From Agaricus subrufescens (Eukaryota; Basidiomycota; Agaricomycetes; Agaricales; Agaricaceae): a DNA stretch of 64,000 nucleotides. Below the pieces are notes generated by a model. The model made no database searches and was not told where the DNA came from. It saw only the letters and a program-made list of their open reading frames with translations. Location of the stretch: assembly GCA_029945375.1 (NCBI GenBank), contig CM057058.1, positions 3,038,001 to 3,102,000 on the forward strand, written 5' to 3'. Position numbers and translations under genes: made by a program. Below are positions 41,695 to 55,466 of this stretch, piece by piece (within the stretch, counting starts at the first letter, position 1; every line of letters starts with the position of its first letter).

Positions 41695-44600
41695 CTATGT
41701 TTTGAGGGTGACTCGTTTGCGCTTTTTGCCTTCCGCTATACGAGCACGAACTTTGTCTTCATCCCAATCTTCTTGTTCGTAGAACTGTGCTACCCTTTCG
41801 GCTTCATTCTTGCGTTTCATATATTGCAAAGCTGCAAGATTATATCCCATCATCTCTTTCTGCTGCTGTAATGCGGCTCGGAGATGTTTGCGGAGGGGTA
41901 TGAGGGTAGTTCTCATGATACGATTCGCCACGATTTGACGATGATGGACTTTCAAAAGGAAAAACATAATCCGACATACTAAAGATATGTTCCAACTCTG
42001 GATATATGCGGTCAATTATCCATTCCTTCACCCCTAGGCAGAACGGAGGTACGCACCTTTTGTACCCAGACATTAAGATAGTGCATTAGCGAGACAACTT
42101 TTCCGAACGGTAGAACCAACAGAGCGTCGTGAAGGGCAGTACTCGGCACTTTTTCGATAACACGTAAAACATGTTCCTCAGGCTCCAAGTTGTACGCAGC
42201 AAGGATTGGATTTTTAGGAGGTGGTTGCATCCTCATGGGGTCGTCCTCCGACAACTTGGCCATGGCCTCGTCGTATTCACGGAACTTTTCGCGCTCATTG
42301 TCCGCAAGCTCCAAAGCTTCCATGATACGTTCCCCAGCCATTAATGTCTCGGTGGTTTGTTTGGAGACAGCGGTAACTTCGGCACTTTGAGTTTGTGCAG
42401 AGACGTCTTCCGCATCGCCACTCATGACTACATCTTCGCGATTCATTGTTTCTGCAACGTCCGCCTCGTAAAGTTGTTCAAGTTCGCGTTCACGTTCTTC
42501 TTCCAGGAAAAGCTACCATTTATGAACAAACACCACTTAAGGATATCTGGTGAGTAAACTTACAGGCTCATCAAGTTTCTCGTAAACTCGTATTGACTTG
42601 TCTTGAGATCCAGTAACAACAAAGTTTCCATGGTGGCTCACGGCCAGTGCCCATATTTCACCATGATGGCCATCGAGTTTTTGTATGCCCTCGAACTGCA
42701 ACGCATGAGTAAGTGTTTAGTCCCGGCATTAAAGGGGAGAATATTTGCCTTATCGCCATCCCAATATTTTAACATTTTGTCCTTGCCCACTGTCCAAAAG
42801 TAATGGGAGCCCTTTTCGAAGGCCACTTGCATTATGCTGTCTTCATGAGCGAAAATTGATTTATGGCAGTCGCCGAAGTCTAGGCCCCAGATCTTGACGT
42901 TCTTATCTGCTGAACAAGTTACAATAAGTTTTGAGTCATGCGATATATCCATCGCTAATACAGGCAACTATGAATGATTGAGTTGGTTCATGTACGGCAA
43001 TGAACTGGAATGAAACATACTTTATGACCATATAATGATAGGAAGAATTTTAACGTATCCTGGTAGAAAACCTTCACTGTTGAATCTAACAGAGCTACGG
43101 CAAGAAGTTTTCCGTTCGGGCTATATCGTACAGATAATACCTCATCTGTCATTTTGAGCGTTCGGGTGTGCACAAGGGAGACAATTTTTCCACTTTGGAT
43201 CTATCTGAATGTTGGCACGCATCGATCGTGAGGGGGACTGAATGCTTACACTATCGCCCGTAGCAAGTTTCGATTCAAATTCCCAAAATTTAACATCTTT
43301 ATCAGCACTACCGCTGACGAGCCCTCGTTCATCCGGGCGAACATGAAGCGACCAGACTGTTGCCGTGTGCGCCTTGATGGTTTCGACGAGTGTCGAAGAA
43401 GCAACATCATAAATAAGGATTTCTCCATTTTTTGTTCCAACAGCAACCTGTGTAGTTTATCGAGATCAGGGAGATGAGACTGGTTGATATAACATACGTG
43501 TTTGTCTCCAGGTAGAAAAGTGCTGCAGACACCATATCCACAATCCATTGTCCGGATGCAGGAGGTGGTCTTCATATTCCACACCTTGAGTGAACCATTC
43601 GACGTTGATGCTAGTATCTGGTCATCAGAACTGAGGCAAAGGGACCGCACATCTGTTCTGTGACCCGGTAGATCAACACTATATAAACGGTTTGCCACGG
43701 GTGGTTCTTCTTTTGATTTGGTGGGGGGTGGTACAGTGTATACTTCGATGGCATTGGTATTTAAAGCGACAAAAATCTGAGGAGCATATCAGTATTACGC
43801 TCTAATATGCGGGGAATAGAGAATTTGACATACCTGAAACTCTGCTTTGGCAGTTTTTTCATCAGCACCATAATCGAAAGATCTGATTTTTCCGCTGGCA
43901 CGGAGGACAAGGTGCGGAGTAAACATATCGACCAAGGTGATTTCTGGATCACCCTCTTCCTCTTTTTCTTCAGTAGATTTGCCAAGCCTTTTCTTCTCCT
44001 GAGCTCGCTTTTTTCGTCGGGCCTGTTTTTTTCGGATTTCCTCCTCTGTTCGTATTCTGAACACTTCTACCGATCGGTCATGGGATACAATAGAAACATA
44101 AGATTGCGTAGGATGGAAAGAAATCTGAGAGACGCGGTGTCGTGAAGCAAGAGGAAGACTAGCAATAGCATGGATGAACTTGACGACCTGTCATCCGGAA
44201 TCAGGAGTGCTTTTAGAGCCAATGAAGGGAATTATGTACTTCTCCGTTTTCTGTTTCCCTTAACCCTTTAGAAAGGGCATCTGAGTCGATCTTCCAAGCC
44301 TTCACTTCTCCCTCTCCACTTCCAGTGAATAACAGGTCTTGTTCTTTGTTGACATCCAATGACCATACTTCGGACCGGTGGGCTACCACCGTCTGAACGC
44401 AATGCTGGGTGGAAAGGTCCCAAAATTTGACGAAAGTGTCTTTCGCAGACGTTAGGAGGTAACCTGGAGCGGTGGAAGTCGAAGTCGAGGGAAGGTCATT
44501 AGAAGATGGGAGGAATCGAATATTGGTAATTTGATCGCGGTGTCCTCGTAACCTGCAAAGGATTAGAAAGACGCATACAGCAACATAGATAGCAGCGAAT

Positions 44601-45112
44601 TCACCTATACAAGCCGGTTTCTCCGACCACATCCCATACAATGAGGTCAGTGTCTTGAGAACCAGAAGCAAGTCGTGTTCCTCGTTCATCGAACGCCAAT
44701 GCAGAGATAGACTTTTTGTGCCCGTTGAAGGTTGCCAGCACTGAACTGGATGGAGCATTCCATAGGCGGATGGAACCATCTGCATACCCGACCGCAAAGA
44801 CATCAGATTGGGGAGACTGTTTGATGCAAGTCACCTCTGCACGATGGCCCGTCTCATGCCACATGGAGGGCTGAATCAGTCAGCCTACTGCGCGAAAATA
44901 AAGTGCTCGCCCTCACCATCGTCCCCTTTTTCACGTTCCATACGAGTACGTCTTCAAGGGCGGGAACGTATGCCAATTTTCCGTTGAAGACAGCATTGGA
45001 GGAAGCGCTGCAAACGAGACCAAAAGCCTTGATGAAGGTAAGTACAGAGCGAGTAGATGCACGACATGGTCTGTACCTGCGTAGGCCCGTGCCTCAGATA
45101 GCTCTGCACCAT
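41695..45112 (-). CDS. UTP12: U3 snoRNP WD-repeat protein UTP12 (DIP2/WDR3)
   Basis: A nucleolar component of the UTP-B part of the small-subunit processome. The start is in a short exon [12 protein letters not shown], then [20 protein letters not shown] and [16 protein letters not shown] long series of WD repeats follows, such as [96 protein letters not shown] and [12 protein letters not shown]. Between them lies a basic insertion ([18 protein letters not shown]). The C-terminal Utp12 domain has [40 protein letters not shown] and [20 protein letters not shown]. The order and C-terminal signature are diagnostic. Roughly 900 residues or more. Its start lies 115 bp from the divergent aminopeptidase. 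Confidence 0.95.
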
Positions 45113-45227
45113 TTCGACTGTAGATCGCGAGCGAGTTTCGATTTTTCTTTCTGCATCCCTCACGTGACTGATCGCATAAAAATAGCCTCGCTTAGTTCTG
45201 GCCGCCGGCGCTCATCCTGTTCAAACA
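45113..45227. promoter_or_regulatory. 115-bp bidirectional promoter, UTP12 / aspartyl aminopeptidase
   Basis: Start codons at 45112 (minus) and 45228 (plus) diverge with 115 bp between them, so the promoters must overlap. Confidence 0.45.
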
Positions 45228-47042
45228 ATGATGCTCTATCCGGCTGCCCCAGAAGCTGCGACACGTCTTCTCAAGTTCGTCAATGCTTCTCCATCGCCCT
45301 TCCATGCCGTCCACAACGCCTGCCTGAGGCTTGAAAAGTCTGGTTTTCAAAAGGTCATTTTCTCCACATTGTTCGATTGCTTTCTCATGATGTTAGATCC
45401 ATAGATCAAGGAAACGGATAATTGGGATCACTTTGTTCCCGGTGGAAAGTATTACTTCACTAGGTCCGTGCCAATCAATCCCGTTTTTTTCCCCTTTAAC
45501 GATCTGCGTTACTGCTGATCTTCAGGAACCAAGCTGCACTGGTTGCGTTCACCCTCCCCAGAAAATGGGCCCCTGGAGCTGGTGTCAGTGTCGTTGCCAC
45601 CCACGTTGATAGTCCAAACCTCAGAGTTCGTAGTCGTCAGTGCCTCGGTGTCTCTTCTCTCATTGTCTTTAGATCCGACCTATCTCTAAGCGCAGTAAGG
45701 TTGGCTATCTACAGGTCGGAGTTGAGACGTACGGAGGCGGCATCTGGCACTCTTGGCTAGACCGCGACCTCTCAATAGCTGGCCGCGTAGTAGTCGCAGA
45801 GCCATCTGGCACCTTTAAATCTAAACTCGTCAAGATCGATCGCCCGGTCCTGCGCATTCCCACCTTGGCCATTCACTGTGGGTTCCCATCATTTCCAAAT
45901 CACACTGATCCGGATCTTACTTACCTCGGAGATCAGTGGATCGTAATGTGAATGACGCTTTCAAATTCAATCAGGAAACCGAATTCATTCCCATTCTGGG
46001 TATGATGGAATCGCAGCTGAATGCCGGTCGCGCGAGTGACAGTGACAGTGAGGAACCACGCAGAGTACCTTCCGGGGAGGCTTCTAGTATACAAGAGAAG
46101 CACCACCCGGCTTTGTTATCGCTATTATCCGAGGAACTATCGATTGCTCCTGAAGAGATCCATGACTTCGAGCTGTGCGCTTTTCGACGCTGTCACCGAG
46201 ATCGCTCTGTCTTACGACTATCTCACACAGATCGCTCTACGATACTCAGCCATCTGTTTTGGGTGGTGTTAATAACGAGTTCATTTTCAGTCCTCGGATG
46301 GACAATCTCTTTTCTTCGTGCGTCCGTTTCCCCCCCTCCTAAGGGTAATTTTATATCTGCGCCCCCTAATAGTTTCTGTGCTGTGGAAGCGTTGGCTGAG
46401 CACCCAATGTCGGACCTTTTCCCACAAGTCAAAGGAAACGTGAACGCCATCGCCCTCTTTAACCATGAAGAGATTGGTAGTGTATCGACATCTGGAGCTA
46501 TGGGCAGCCTCCTCCCCACGCTGCTTAATCGTCTCTCGCCTACGCCCGACACATACGCACAATCAGTAGCACAGTCTTTCCTATTATCGTGCGATATGAC
46601 GCATGCCGTTCACCCCAACTACACCTCCAGACACGAGGACAAACATCGCCCAGTCATCAATGGCGGTATGGTCATCAAGACCAATGCAAAGCAACGCTAC
46701 GCCACAGACGCCATTACATCGTTCATCGCCAAAAAAATGATTGAGCGCCATGGTGGAAAGGTACAAGAATTCGAAATTAGGAATGACATGTCAGTAGCTT
46801 TTTTGGTCTCATCGTCTCCCGAATCTCCAAGTTGATCTCCATCCTCCAGGCCTTGTGGTTCGACGGTAGGCCCTCTGCTCTCCCAGATCGGCATTCGCAC
46901 CGTGGATGTCGGAGCACCTATGCTTTCCATGCACTCCATTCGTGAGACTGCAGGAACTCACGACGTCCAAGCGTCGATCGATCTCTTCAAAGCTCTGTTT
47001 GAAGGGTTCCCCGAGCTGAACAAGAACTTGACTGTTGACTAA
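45228..47042 (+). CDS. APE4: aspartyl aminopeptidase, M18 metallopeptidase
   Basis: A zinc aminopeptidase that removes N-terminal Asp or Glu. The start [20 protein letters not shown] begins the first exon. Metal and active-site segments: [10 protein letters not shown] (His), [12 protein letters not shown] (Glu pair), [12 protein letters not shown] (Asp) and [11 protein letters not shown] (His). Other conserved parts are [74 protein letters not shown] and a C-terminal [13 protein letters not shown] disordered insertion of about 45 residues ([17 protein letters not shown] region) sits between the second domain segments and matches the place where many fungal enzymes have a variable loop. About 480 residues, the usual size. 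Two short exons in 45500-45720 were placed by homology only. Confidence 0.93.
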
Positions 47043-47173
47043 TACGGATGTTCCAATTCCCAACCTATGCGTGCTTTTTCTCTTTTTCTTTTTTTGGGTG
47101 AGGTGGAGGATACCATTTGGTTTAAAAACATGTAAATTACAAAAAAAAATGGTGACAAGAGGCAGATTCTGTT

Positions 47174-48464
47174 CTACCTCTTGACTTTTTTTCGGACTGA
47201 TTCATCTGATTGAGATGAAGGCCCCCTACCAGACAATACATTCCGTTTTCGTGCCGTTCGTGTATAATGTGAAAGCACCCATTCTTTTTCCGCTTCCATC
47301 TGCTCTATTGTGCCTTGCCGAATTTCATAGGCTACACCCAAGATATCAACAAAACCATTCATATCGAAGAACAAAGGATGTAGTAAAACTTACGTTTCAT
47401 TTCGAACCGCGGCCCGACCTCTGCCAATTGGACATCTCTCGGGATCTTTACGAAGACATGGTGACTATACACACAAAGGCAAAATCCAATAATTCAGAAA
47501 TGCTTCTAACAGCACAGTTTTTACCACTCACCGGAAAGAAATAAAGTCACTCTCATTCGAAAACGTCATCACTCTCTTACTATCCTCCTTCGGAACAGGA
47601 AAAAGAAATTTCAGAACATCCCGTACGCGTTCTCCAAGTCTCGAAGAAAAATTTTCAAAGATAAGATGAGGGTATTGTTCAGAGACTGTTGAACCCTTAT
47701 AATTGTTGACATCATGCCGTAGTTGAACATTGCTGAGAGTGAAATAGACTGTCGGACCATGAGGGAAATGTGAAACTATCATGGCATCTAGATAAAGAGT
47801 AAGCAATGGAAAGTTCTTGGGAGGGAGGTGAGCTAACGTACCAGGAATGCCACGATGTTCGTGAAGCACAACCAAGTCCGTAACGTCATTTGCTCTACAA
47901 GCCTCTGATAGATCTTTTATAACATAATTTCCGCGGTTTATTCGATACGAATTCGGGAATACAAGCCGCATTTCCTATTTCCGAGAAAAATAAAGTCAGC
48001 TTATATGAATCTCTTTGTTCAAGAATAACCGAATCTACGAACCTTTGCGAATTGTAAAAGTTTCGAACTGGGATCTCTAGAAGTCGTAATAATAATCTTT
48101 GGATCTTGTATACCCGCACGAGAATACTCATTATCAATATGGCTGGTCGGTTCTATTTCGAGTGTCAAAAAAACCACACTTTCAGCAACGAACCAAAAAA
48201 AAAAATCCCCTACTAACCAGCTTGTGTCTCATCAAACGCCAAATCCTTTCCCATTTCCTTCGCATCCTTCCTTAACTCCGTCGGTAGCTGTTTTCCTGTC
48301 GCAAGCGCATCTTTCAACTGTTGCTTCCGCTCCCATGTCTGCCTCTCTTGAGCTTCTAGGGACTTGGCATAGACATATTGCCGCCGTTCACGCGCTTGTC
48401 TACGAAGCTGGTTAATTCGTATGAAAAAGCCTAGCCCTTAGAATGACGTGGTATATCATACCAT
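47174..48464 (-). CDS. IMP4: U3 snoRNP Brix-domain protein IMP4, ATG in its own 3-nt coding exon
   Basis: A small-subunit processome protein that helps U3 snoRNA pair with pre-rRNA. The body is ..[20 protein letters not shown], then [51 protein letters not shown] and [15 protein letters not shown]. The Brix core continues [18 protein letters not shown] and DFISFRHHVF, then [20 protein letters not shown] and a basic tail. The second exon opens with CTT (Leu) and no ATG in frame. An ATG at 48462-48464 is followed at once by GTATGA and an intron with an ATTAAC branch and CCAG acceptor at about 48410, giving [10 protein letters not shown], exactly the family start. So the start codon alone forms the coding part of exon 1. 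ATE1 ends 102 bp upstream. Confidence 0.93.
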
Positions 48465-48566
48465 TGTTTGAGATTGCGGCAAGACGGGGCAAGCCAAAAA
48501 ATCTTGGTGACATCAATATTAGAACATGTCACAACGTGACACACAGACAATGGTCAAAATTAAATT

Positions 48567-50535
<1,969 letters not shown>

Positions 50536-50666
50536 GTATGAGTTAAGAAACCTAAGCAGTCAATCTTACCTCAAGTGAAGTCACGTTTGGAAATCTAAAA
50601 ATATCACATAGCCGCAAAAGAAACCAGAAAATTAGATGAATTAAATAAGTAGTGGTAAATCTAACT

Positions 50667-51767
50667 CTACTTTCTCTTAAGAGCGACAAATTTTTTAAGA
50701 TCCTCTGTAAATCTCCTCCGACCATCCTTGACAACAGACTTTTGATCAACAACTCCAAGAGTAAGGGCTCTATCCTCCGGCATACGAGCACGCCATGCCT
50801 CACTACGGATCCTCGGTCTTCTTTTGACATACCACTCCCAAGCATAACGAACTACTGAACCATCGGCATCATATGGCGTAGGAATCTCCGAGTACCCTGG
50901 ACGCGCTGTTGGATGACGAACATATATCGCTGAACAAGTCGAGAAAGAGACTTCTAAGTAAGCGGGGAGGAAGAGGTGAGGGGAGGCATAGAGAGGTAGC
51001 CAGAATGGAGTGTCTTTGCTTGGGTCAGGCTCCTTGAGCGCAAGGTAACCGTTGACATCTTCGTACTCCTTGTCAGGCAGTCGTGAGGGTTTAACGAAAC
51101 GAACGGCGGAGGGTTTGACAGAGATCATATCTCCAGGTGCTAAGCGGGTATTGGGATCCATGTGCTATAGACAGACACTCAGTAAACAACCCTCCAAATA
51201 GCTACTCATTGCAACTCACCTTGACGCCATTTAACAAAACGTCACCATGAACAACCAACCGTCTAGCCTCATAGATACTCTCCGCAAAACACGCTCGAAA
51301 GACAAGAGTATCAATCCTCCTCTCAACTTCACTAAACATCAAACTTCCGACAGGTGGCATACCCTTCTTCGCAATTTCCTCGTCCGTTTGCTCCGAACGA
51401 GTTTTTCTCCTAGCATAGTCTTCAAGACTATCTTTGTCGTCACCCCGTTTTATGGCACGAAGCGGTCGAACATCAGGAATGGTGTCGGGAAGATACCAGC
51501 GTTTGAAGCTTCTCTCTTTGATGTAGTCACCGTGGTAGGCGCGTACAACGGATTTAGAAAGCCAACGTTCCTGGAAAATGGTCTTATTGCCAGTGTCTCT
51601 GAGAGTAATGGACTCGGATTTTGGGCCGACGGTCCGCTGCCAAAGGTTGTACAAGTTTTTTGGAGACCAGCTCTAAAACGGCGTGAGTGGAGGTACAAAG
51701 AAAAAAAGAGAAAACTTACCATGCGAGGGAGAGCCCTGCGGAGATGGAAGATGTTTCTGTCGCGCAT
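50667..51767 (-). CDS. NAM9: mitochondrial ribosomal protein uS4m (Nam9)
   Basis: A small-subunit protein of the mitochondrial ribosome. Exon 1 is short: MRDRNIFHLRRALPRM, basic and fit for a mitochondrial leader. Exon 2 reads SWSPKNLYNLWQRTVGP and then the S4 RNA-binding domain: ERRIDTLVFRACFAESIYEA then RRLVVHGDVLLNGVK. Exon 3 starts HMDPNTRLAPGDMISVKPSA and carries a fungal C-terminal extension with WLPLYASPHLFLPAYLEVSF, RHPTARPGYSEIPTPYD and WYVKRRPRIRSEAW. The stop is at 50667. The S4 domain followed by the long extension and the P-Y/F-LEVS segment match fungal Nam9. About 330 residues. The start lies 91 bp from the stop of DAD4 on the same strand. Confidence 0.92.
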
Positions 51768-51858
51768 CCTTGCTTGTCAAATCCACAACACACGACAGAC
51801 GAGTGGACGGTGTCAAGGGAAATTTAGGATCATGTGACTACATAATACAGGGGAACCT

Positions 51859-52175
51859 TCACTCCTTAGCATCATCCTCCTCCGGCTCGACTTTGGCCGC
51901 CTCAGACGCGGCCACTGCTCTCAGGGAAGCCTCCAGATTGTACTGCACGTTCTTCCTGTACTTTGTTGACAGATCTGCCGCGGTTTTCACCCCACTGTTC
52001 GCGCGCAGGATTTCCTCCAGGCAGTGATTAAGCTCGAGGATCATCTCTGTACATTTAGACTAGACAAACTCGCATTTACATCTGATCGACAAGCAGTGGA
52101 ATAAGAGACCCTCACAGTGTTTTTAATGATCCGTTCGAGGAGAACAGCCTGCCTTTCAGCGTGAGGATTCTCCAT
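51859..52175 (-). CDS. DAD4: DASH/Dam1 complex subunit DAD4
   Basis: A small kinetochore protein of the ring that couples chromosomes to microtubules. Exon 1 gives MENPHAERQAVLLERIIKNT; the intron starts GTGAGG and ends CTAG; exon 2 reads SKCTEMILELNHCLEEILRA and then KTAADLSTKYRKNVQYNLEA. The C-terminus is acidic (EPEEDDAKE). The MENPHAERQ start and the LELN.CL.EI heptads match fungal Dad4, about 72-90 residues; here 86. The helices are amphipathic and suit coiled-coil assembly. DASH is found in fungi, which supports the fungal origin. The intron is 54 nt. Confidence 0.93.
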
Positions 52176-52248
52176 TGATGGCGGTAAATGTGATAGATGT
52201 GTTTATTATATCATGATGTATGCTACATGTGATGCCCAAGTCGTGCGC

Positions 52249-53857
52249 TCAGCCCCAACCATCCCATCTCCCAAATCGCCGATACTCCTCCAACACACAT
52301 TCTCTCCTCTCAGATTCCCGCTCTCTCTCCTTTCCCTTTTCCGGCACTCTACTCTTTGGCGGTGAGCTAGGCCCTAAACGGCTGCTGGGACCTTGTTTGG
52401 CAGTCATTCTCCCGCCCGCCGCGCTACCGCTAGCGCTTCCAGACCCACTCCCACTAGACCTACTCACTTCTTTCTTTCCCTCCTTGACATGCGTCGGTAG
52501 CGCCAAACGATACCAGCCACCCATATACGTCAACGCAATCAACTGCCACTCCGATACCTCCTTTGAGTGATCTTCTGTGGCAATTGGAACCCATCCAACC
52601 ACACATCGTTCTTCTGCAGGTACATCGACATCTTTTGATACCGGTGCTGAAGACAGTGACGATGAGGAAACTGCCGGGCGAGTTGATGAAAGCGAGATGT
52701 GCGACGATTGGACTGGTATGCGATACTGAGCATACGACCACTCGGATCCAAAGTATTTCGGTAGGGGAATGAAAGGTGCCAGAGGGGAAAACGATGACTG
52801 TCGGTTGCTTTACATACCGTTCAGAACTCGCGCACATAGAGAGAAAGAACCCATTGACTTACGCAGTGCCAACCCCCAGCGAGAATACATGAATAGTACC
52901 CTTGTCACTCCACACACACTTCCCTTTCATCCGGTCTGAAAGCTACCCCATATATCTCGGCCTTGTCCGTTCCTCTCCTCAACTCCTTGAGTCTTGTCCC
53001 AGTAGTCGTATCCCATATCCTGATAAGCGTCCCTCTCCTAGACGTTGTGGCAATCAGCCGGCCAGAGTGTGTCAGTGACAATGACGTCAAGGCCGTAGAA
53101 TGTGCAATTATTGGCGTCGAATGTTTCGTTACTGTAGTATTTGATGACGGTTTACTCGGTACGGGTTTAGTATTCGGTGGTGGGTTTCGTGATTTTGGTT
53201 CAGGACACGGCGGCAAATGGATCAACTGGACGTGACCGAGTTGTCTGCCAGGAATCGCAAGCATGGTCGACTTGGGTTTGGTCGCCACCGCCAACAGACC
53301 TACATTAATAGACGTCTCAGACCCTTGTGCTGTGTCTGACAGAAAAGACGTAAATCCCTCACCCGTTGGATTATCACAGGTTTCCCATTCGGCATACCTC
53401 TTGATGCCCTTGGAAGGCCCGCCAAGTTCAAAAACGACCACCCTCCGGCGCAGAGCTACGGCGAGCCACCCCCTCCGACATGCCAGCCCGCGCACTTGGC
53501 TTTTGAACTCGAGCTCCGCGACTTCCTTTCCGAGGGCATCGTCCCATACGACGACCTTGTTCGGTGGATAGAGAGGACTCCGACCCCCGCCTACGAGGAA
53601 GAGTAGGTTGGTAGTGTGCAGGGGGAGGACGTGTGATAGAGTGCCGTTTGAGAGCTCTGCGAGCTAATTAGCAGTGGTCGAACGGGCTGGTGCCGAGTGG
53701 ACATGCCTCGTTTCCTGACGAGCTCCAGGGGATAGGTCCTGTAGACAGCAAAGCCCTGCTCGGTGGCAGCGGTGAAGATCTTTGCGTCCGGGTCAAAGGC
53801 AGCATCGAGGACGTGGACGGGTCTGGTGGAGGAGATGGAGTGTCGAGCGAGATTCAT
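52249..53857 (-). CDS. HSV2: PROPPIN beta-propeller, Hsv2/WIPI-type autophagy protein
   Basis: A seven-bladed WD propeller that binds PI3P and PI(3,5)P2 on autophagic or endosomal membranes. The start MNLARHSISSTRPVHVLDAA is followed by FDPDAKIFTAATEQGFAVYR and YPLELVRKR, then KVVVWDDALGKEVAELEFKS, VRGLACRRGWLAVALRRRVV, VGLLAVATKPKSTMLAIPGR, GHVQLIHLP and ALTSLSLTHSGRLIATTSRR. The lipid-binding loop is the variant LRRG in LKELRRGTDKAEIYGVAF, where most members have FRRG. Later exons give CVVGWVPIATEDHSKEVSEW and YMGGWYRLALPTH. A long disordered Ser/Gly/Arg tail (from about 52470 to the stop) is added at the C-terminus. The gene belongs to the Hsv2/Atg18 family, closer to WIPI3/4 by its size and RRG context; the exact subfamily is uncertain. 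Confidence 0.85.
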
Positions 53858-53967
53858 GGATTGCCAAATCGGGGTTGCCTCACTCGAACGGCCGCACAGC
53901 TTACAACATGCAAATTCAATCAAATAATGCACACAGACCAAAAAGAAAAGACAAAAGAGGAGAGCAA

Positions 53968-55369
53968 CTAGATCTTCGAACTGCTCGCCGCAATCCCCAT
54001 CCTCAGCCCCGCCGCGCCCCAGCTCTTGGGCGGCCGCAAGTCCACATGCGCAAGCCTCTGCCTCACTGCCTTGAACTCCATTTCCTCTATCTGGTTCTGC
54101 GCCTGCAGCGCTGCCCGGGCTTCGGCCTGCCTCTGCAACTCCGCCTCTGATTCTTCCGAGAGATAGTCTGTGAATCCCCCGTCAGATGTCACGGTGCTAT
54201 CGCTCATCGAACCGGATCCCCCGGAACTCTGGCCATCACTGCTCCCACTGCTCGACCTATTATCAGCTTCTTTCTTCGGTTCCGCGTTGACGGGAGAAGC
54301 TTGGCGCTGTCCCGATGCACGCCCTAAAGACGCATTCGAAGCCACGGAACGAGCGGTGGGTGAGGGTGTGTTGGACGACAGTGGCGACCGGCGTCGCACA
54401 GAGCCGTCCTGGACCTTGTCCACCTGCCTGCCTAAATTTGAAGAGACCGAACTATTTCTCCTAGACGGAACCAAGCGCTTAGGTGACGGCGCGGCAATCT
54501 CTCCTTCCAAATTTTTGCTGCTATGCGACGGAGATGACTTTGCTGTCGCATCGGCTCTCCTTTCCGCGTCCCTTGTCACTTCCCCAAAATCAGGCAACGC
54601 CTGTCGATGTCGATGGCTTTGTATCTCAAATCCCGAAACTGACTTGGGTGATGAAGAGGATGCCGTACTCCTGACGCTTCCTAATGGCGCCGCACTCTGC
54701 TTCGGACTGGCCTTGTTCTTTCCGGGGATCGTTACCGCAACGGAGGGCTTCTCTTTGGAAGCCGAGGCTGCATGGCTGAGGGTGGACGGTCTGGGTGGCG
54801 GAGAACTCCTGGCGGTGTTTGACGGCAGAGCTGGGGAAGAACTCTTGGCAGGGGGCGGGGTAGAGCGCCTGGAGGTCGGTGATGCGGCTGAAATGGTATC
54901 AAGCATGATTTTGACGTCTGGAGGAATGGGGATATTGTGCACAGTGCTAACGGCCTTCCAGTCGACGACAGAGATGTACCTGAATTCGGAGGGCTGTGGG
55001 GCTCTACAGCAGCCGGGCCACCCCTGGTTGTGCGCCAGGGGCACCTTGTGCTGCAGAAAGCTGGCCCACTGTGGACGGTGCGGGTGAGGTTGCGGGGCAT
55101 GGGGCGGGGGGAGGAGAGCGAAGACAGACCTTGCACCAGCCGCACCCGTTGAAGGAGTCGACTTTTTTGAGGACAGGTGAACACGAGGCGGCCGAGTGCT
55201 GTTAGATAGACCTACCCTCTGCATTCTTGAGGAACATGACGTCGAAGCGGGGGTGGACGGCACGGTTGCGGCAGATCTCGCGCTTGTGGGGGCACCTGGT
55301 GTGGGGGAAGACCTTGCACATGGGGCAGAGCTTGACGGAGAGGTCGACGGAGCCGCATGGGTAGCACAT
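53968..55369 (-). CDS. Cys-rich N-terminal zinc-type protein with long disordered tail, unknown function
   Basis: Predicted exons: from 55369 ([20 protein letters not shown]) to a GTAGGT donor near 55215, a short exon [11 protein letters not shown], and a long last exon starting [20 protein letters not shown]. The first about 90 residues hold at least ten cysteines ([22 protein letters not shown]), spaced like one or two zinc-binding modules, followed by [17 protein letters not shown] and [10 protein letters not shown]. The remaining about 290 residues are disordered, rich in Ser, Pro, Lys and Arg, with a final charged helix ([20 protein letters not shown]). A longer overlapping frame (to 55410) is open in the wrong frame at the 5' side. 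I do not recognise the family. The start is 97 bp from the divergent FRQ1 gene. Confidence 0.75.
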
Positions 55370-55466
55370 CGGGAGAGCGAGAGGCAAGCCAGCCACGAGT
55401 TTGTAGTCACATTATATTATTTGGTCCTTGCCTTTCGCACAGCCCCGCCCTTCTTTCCCCACCACC
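55370..55466. promoter_or_regulatory. 97-bp bidirectional promoter, Cys-rich protein / FRQ1
   Basis: The two start codons diverge with 97 bp between them. A T/C-rich stretch precedes the FRQ1 start. Confidence 0.4.

Noticed and set aside
54170..55087. 305-codon open frame on the plus strand
   Set aside because: It is the antisense of the GC-rich disordered exon of the Cys-rich gene; acidic low-complexity text without family features.
55202..55410. Extension of the 480-codon minus-strand frame upstream of the Cys-rich gene
   Set aside because: The Cys-rich frame, joined by good GT-AG splices, is the coding one; the 480-codon frame is only coding from about 55076 downward.
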